A DNA stretch of 64,000 nucleotides from Coffea arabica (taxonomy: Eukaryota > Streptophyta > Magnoliopsida > Gentianales > Rubiaceae), in assembly GCF_036785885.1 (NCBI RefSeq), contig NC_092326.1:1-64000 (forward strand), written 5' to 3'. How positions within the stretch are numbered: position 1 is the first letter of the stretch; each line of letters opens with the position of its first letter. The notes beneath the pieces are model-generated. The model had not been told where the DNA came from and ran no database searches. It saw only the letters and a program-made list of their open reading frames with translations. The position numbers and the translations under genes were made by a program. Positions 61,109-64,000 of the stretch are shown one piece after another.

Positions 61109-61139
<31 letters not shown>

Positions 61140-61400
61140 CACAGAGCAGAGCGTGCCAATCAGGTACGCAAATGGCAATTTTGTTATTTTCTTTATATTT
61201 TTTTCCCGCCTAGATTTTATTCACTCCAATTTTATAATTCTGGATAATTCAAGGCATTTTTGCCACTTCGCAGCTGTTGAAGTGTTGATACCGACTTATT
61301 GTCCAATCAACCTGACGGGGGAGGTTGATGATATTTTTCAAACACAAGGGGAGCTAAGTGATATAATGGCAAAATCTCAGGGAAAGTTTCTGATATTAAC
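60726..61400. mobile_element. TIR element GTTAAYATCAGAAAC with an inserted SINE
   Basis: The left end GTTAACATCAGAAACCTCCC and the right end AGTTTCTGATATTAAC are inverted repeats. The ends resemble, but are not the same as, the GGATAATTTC family at 41674. A SINE-like segment with GTAAGGGTTCAACCC and an A tail lies inside at about 60912-61117. Confidence 0.6.
60912..61117 (+). mobile_element. SINE-like element inside the TIR element
   Basis: Begins near CTTGTGGTACCACCAAGAC, has GTAGGGGTGGGAGG and the B-box-like AGGGTTCAACCC, and ends in about 13 A. The 5' part resembles that of the SINE at 46996. A clear target duplication was not found. Confidence 0.55.
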
Positions 61401-62922
61401 ACAAACAAAAAAAAACAAAAAACAAAAAAGAAAACACAATAATATCATCGATCTTTTTGTTTTTTAGCTTCAAATTGCATTCTTCTAGTTCTTGATATTT
61501 TGCTCTTGCCCTCTTCTTGATAGTTGTAGCGGAATCGTTCGACATAAATTCTCCGTTGAAATGTATATAGAAGGAAGTGTGCATGAACGACATGAGAATC
61601 GGATATAATCTTTAGTGACAAAGTGTCTCTGTTCTTAGTGACAATAATATAATTCTCACCGACCCCATCATCACTTTCCCTTTGCATTCTGTGGGAGGCA
61701 ACAGAGAAAGTTTGTGCAGAGACATATGTGCTCTCCATATTTGGTAATTTGTGGGAATTAAAGTTAATTTGGTCAAGTTTTTTATGTTGCATATTTCTTT
61801 TTTATGGCTCACTAAATTACAAGTTTTTTTTTTTTTTTTTTTGTGAAAAAAATCTTGGTTACGAATTGCACACAATCTGTTCGATCTTGGGCACGTTTAT
61901 GCGTATATATACTAGTATCTATTGCATTTGATGCCATAATGGGTGATAATTATGGTCATGCATTCTAGTTAAAATGTTGTGCTGAGTAAAAAACTTTCTT
62001 CCTGGAACTCTTTTAGTTGATCATAATCCTCTGCATCAACTGTGTTGTGGAGGGTGATTTGCATTAAGTTACAAGAAGGAAAAGGGAAATGGGTTTTTCC
62101 TCCCCTTAAAGAAAAGTTAACCACCAGATGATTTCTATTACATTGACGGGATTTGGTTTTGGCCCTTGTCTACATTGTAATGAAAATGCAAAGCAATTTG
62201 ACGAATTTTGGCAGGAGATTTTTGTTCTTTCCCTTATTGCTTAATTAAGGATAATTGATGTCAGTCCTCTGCGATTAATCATAATTCAGTTGAATTACTC
62301 TCAGAAAGATGTTTACCTCCATGTTACCAATTACACAGACTGGATCTTGCAGGAAAAGAAAAATGGAAAGAGTGCTGTGGTTATCACTTAGTTGTACATC
62401 CCAAACTTGAATCAGTTTAGACGAATAAGTAAACTCAATAGCTTAGCGTAAAACTTTTCTTAGAAATTTTTATATTGGGTTGGTAGGTCATGAAGGCGAA
62501 CCTTGGTTTCAATCTTGTGGCATCAACACTAAGACCTTCTCTGTGATTTCATCGCTATTAGGAGCTTTTCCCTTTTACATCTCAAGTAGCAAAGCTCTAT
62601 TGTGATCATAGTTTGCATTTCTTTACTTTTACAAGTGTTGTTCAAAGTTGTGACTTGTCAGGAGACCTTTTTAGATCTCCATTTTGCACTAGTTTTTGTT
62701 TGTTTCCATTTCTTTTAAATTTTAAATTATTCTAGCAGCTGATGAAACATTAATAATGTGTCCCAGAAATAGATTTTTGGCAGTAAAAATTGAAAACAAT
62801 CTTCTGAATGTCACAGTTTTGAAGAGCTTAGGAGATAATACTAATGATGAATCCCTTGAAGATTCATATGCTTATGCAAACAAGAATTTGCAGTACTATG
62901 ATTTACTGTGGCTGTACTGCAG
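61401..62922. promoter_or_regulatory. Upstream DNA and probable 5'-UTR intron(s) of the TPS1-type gene
   Basis: An acceptor (GTACTGCAG ending at 62922) lies 21 bp before the TPS1 ATG, so an intron precedes it and the leader starts further upstream, position unknown. The frame 62756-63007 would be an overlapping upstream ORF only if this intron were kept. No other gene is recognised. Confidence 0.5.
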
Positions 62923-62943
62923 GATGATATTCAAACCACAAAG

Positions 62944-64000
62944 ATGCCTGGACAAGTGTATGACTACAACCCAGCTATTCATACAACAAGATTGGAAAGG
63001 CTTTTGAGAGACCGAGAAATAAGAAGATCCAACAGATCTTACAGTTCAAATGAGGATGCCAGAGATGCTAACAGAGACATCGATATTCACAGAAACAGGA
63101 ATAACATATATTTATCTGATGCTGATAAGAGGAGTGGTGACAAAGAGTTATTGGATGGGATTGCAGAATCAAAAACTCTCCATGATGGATGTGAGAAGAA
63201 AGATGGATGGTCCTCTAAGCAACGCTTGTTGGTTGTGGCCAACCGGCTCCCTGTAGCTGCAGTTAGGACGGGTGAGGACTCGTGGCAGCTCGAAATAAGT
63301 GCAGGTGGCTTAGTTAGTGCTCTACTGGGTGAGTAGTCAAATAACTATCTGCCTTTACCACAATTGACAGTTGCTAGAACAATGGTTTGGTTTTTGGAAT
63401 TATAATCAGCATAAATATATCTCACTCCCGTGACAAATATATATACTGCCTGGAAATCTGCATCAGAAAGGTTGATCTTCCTTCCTTATTAGATGTTTGG
63501 GGTTTTTATTCTCATCACAATCTAATTGTTGCTTGTATATATTTCTGAAGGCGTCAACGAATTTGAAACCAGATGGATTGGGTGGGCAGGGGTAAATGTA
63601 CCTGATGAAGTTGGACAGAGATCGCTCACCGAGGCTTTAGCTGAAAAGGTTCTACAGTTATTTGTCCTATCTGAAAGTCTTGTTGATTATTGTTTTTATA
63701 TCACTACCTCTCATGTAAAGACTTTGAAAATGGTTCTGAACCTTTGACTTTGTTCTGCATCTTGGTTCTTCACATAAGTGCTTACTGATTTTCTTTGCTG
63801 AATTTTGCTAATGACAACAGAGGTGCATTCCGGTTTTCCTTGATGAAGAGGTTGTACACCAATACTACAATGGCTACTGTAACAACATATTGTGGCCTCT
63901 TTTCCATTATCTTGGGCTTCCTCAAGAAGACAGACTTGCAACAACACGTAGCTTCCAGTCTCAGTTTTCGGCATATAAGAAAGCAAATCAGCTGTTTGCA
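62944..64000 (+). CDS. Class I trehalose-6-phosphate synthase (TPS1 type), 5' part
   Basis: Three exons are visible: 62944-63328, 63551-63648 and 63821 to the edge, all GT-AG and in phase (about 221 residues). The ATG gives MPGQVYDYNPAIHTTRLERL; the N-terminal extension with LERLLRDRE is the regulatory extension of plant TPS1. Then RLLVVANRLPVAAV, EISAGGLVSALLG, WIGWAGVNVPDEVGQ, RCIPVFLDEEVVHQYYNGYC and ATTRSFQSQFSAYKKANQ, the start of the glycosyltransferase family 20 domain. The enzyme joins UDP-glucose and glucose-6-phosphate to make trehalose-6-phosphate, the sugar-status signal. The long N-terminus and the SALLG-V exon junction favour TPS1 over class II TPS5-11. The remaining synthase and phosphatase-like domains lie beyond the window. 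Confidence 0.95.

Noticed and set aside
60912-61117. A true tRNA gene, because of the GGTTCAACCC-like B box
   Set aside because: No cloverleaf or A box at the right spacing and an A tail follows; a SINE explains it better.

Overview
The window is nuclear DNA from a flowering plant. The genes carry GT-AG introns and encode plant-specific families. The intergenic DNA is AT-rich, with many microsatellites, SINEs, Helitrons, hAT, MULE and MITE copies. Codon use, intron sizes and repeat types suit a eudicot; an asterid is my guess from the MITE style, not proven.

Six protein-coding genes are supported. In order: an SBP/BOI-type RING gene cut by the left edge (1-624, minus); a HIPP25/26-type metallochaperone (21638-22876, plus); an MSI2/MSI3-type WD40 histone chaperone (27397-31194, plus, 6 exons); a bZIP19/bZIP23-type zinc-sensing factor (38606-39409, minus); a USP-domain receptor-like cytoplasmic kinase (47485-50557, minus, 10 exons); and a class I trehalose-6-phosphate synthase (TPS1 type) cut by the right edge (62944-64000, plus). 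From memory, the first five match, family by family and in the same order, the Arabidopsis run At4g35070-At4g35030, partly duplicated at At2g16750-At2g16780. This looks like an old conserved gene block, here stretched to about 50 kb by transposons.

The space between the genes is mostly mobile DNA. At 3.3-9.0 kb is a decayed 5.7-kb Mutator-like element with about 190-bp inverted ends; besides its MuDR transposase it carries an antisense GRF-zinc-finger/membrane-anchor gene. At 9.3-12.8 kb is a 3.5-kb probable solo LTR with a 5-bp target duplication. At 19.4-20.8 kb two hAT-like elements are nested in a MITE. At 24.5-26.2 kb a Helitron carries two exon fragments of a coatomer beta-prime gene. 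A third hAT-like element (26.4-27.1 kb) sits just upstream of the MSI gene. A long-TIR element (41.7-43.0 kb) and a MULE-type MITE (45.8-46.3 kb) follow. A 134/268-bp tandem array lies at 53.8-55.4 kb, four SINE-like retroposons have clear target duplications, and a second Helitron probably lies at 57.3-59.5 kb.

The genes are not an operon. Two have a zinc or metal theme (bZIP19/23 type and HIPP), MSI is chromatin machinery, the RING and kinase genes are signalling, and TPS1 makes the sugar signal trehalose-6-phosphate. No tRNA, rRNA or CRISPR was seen.
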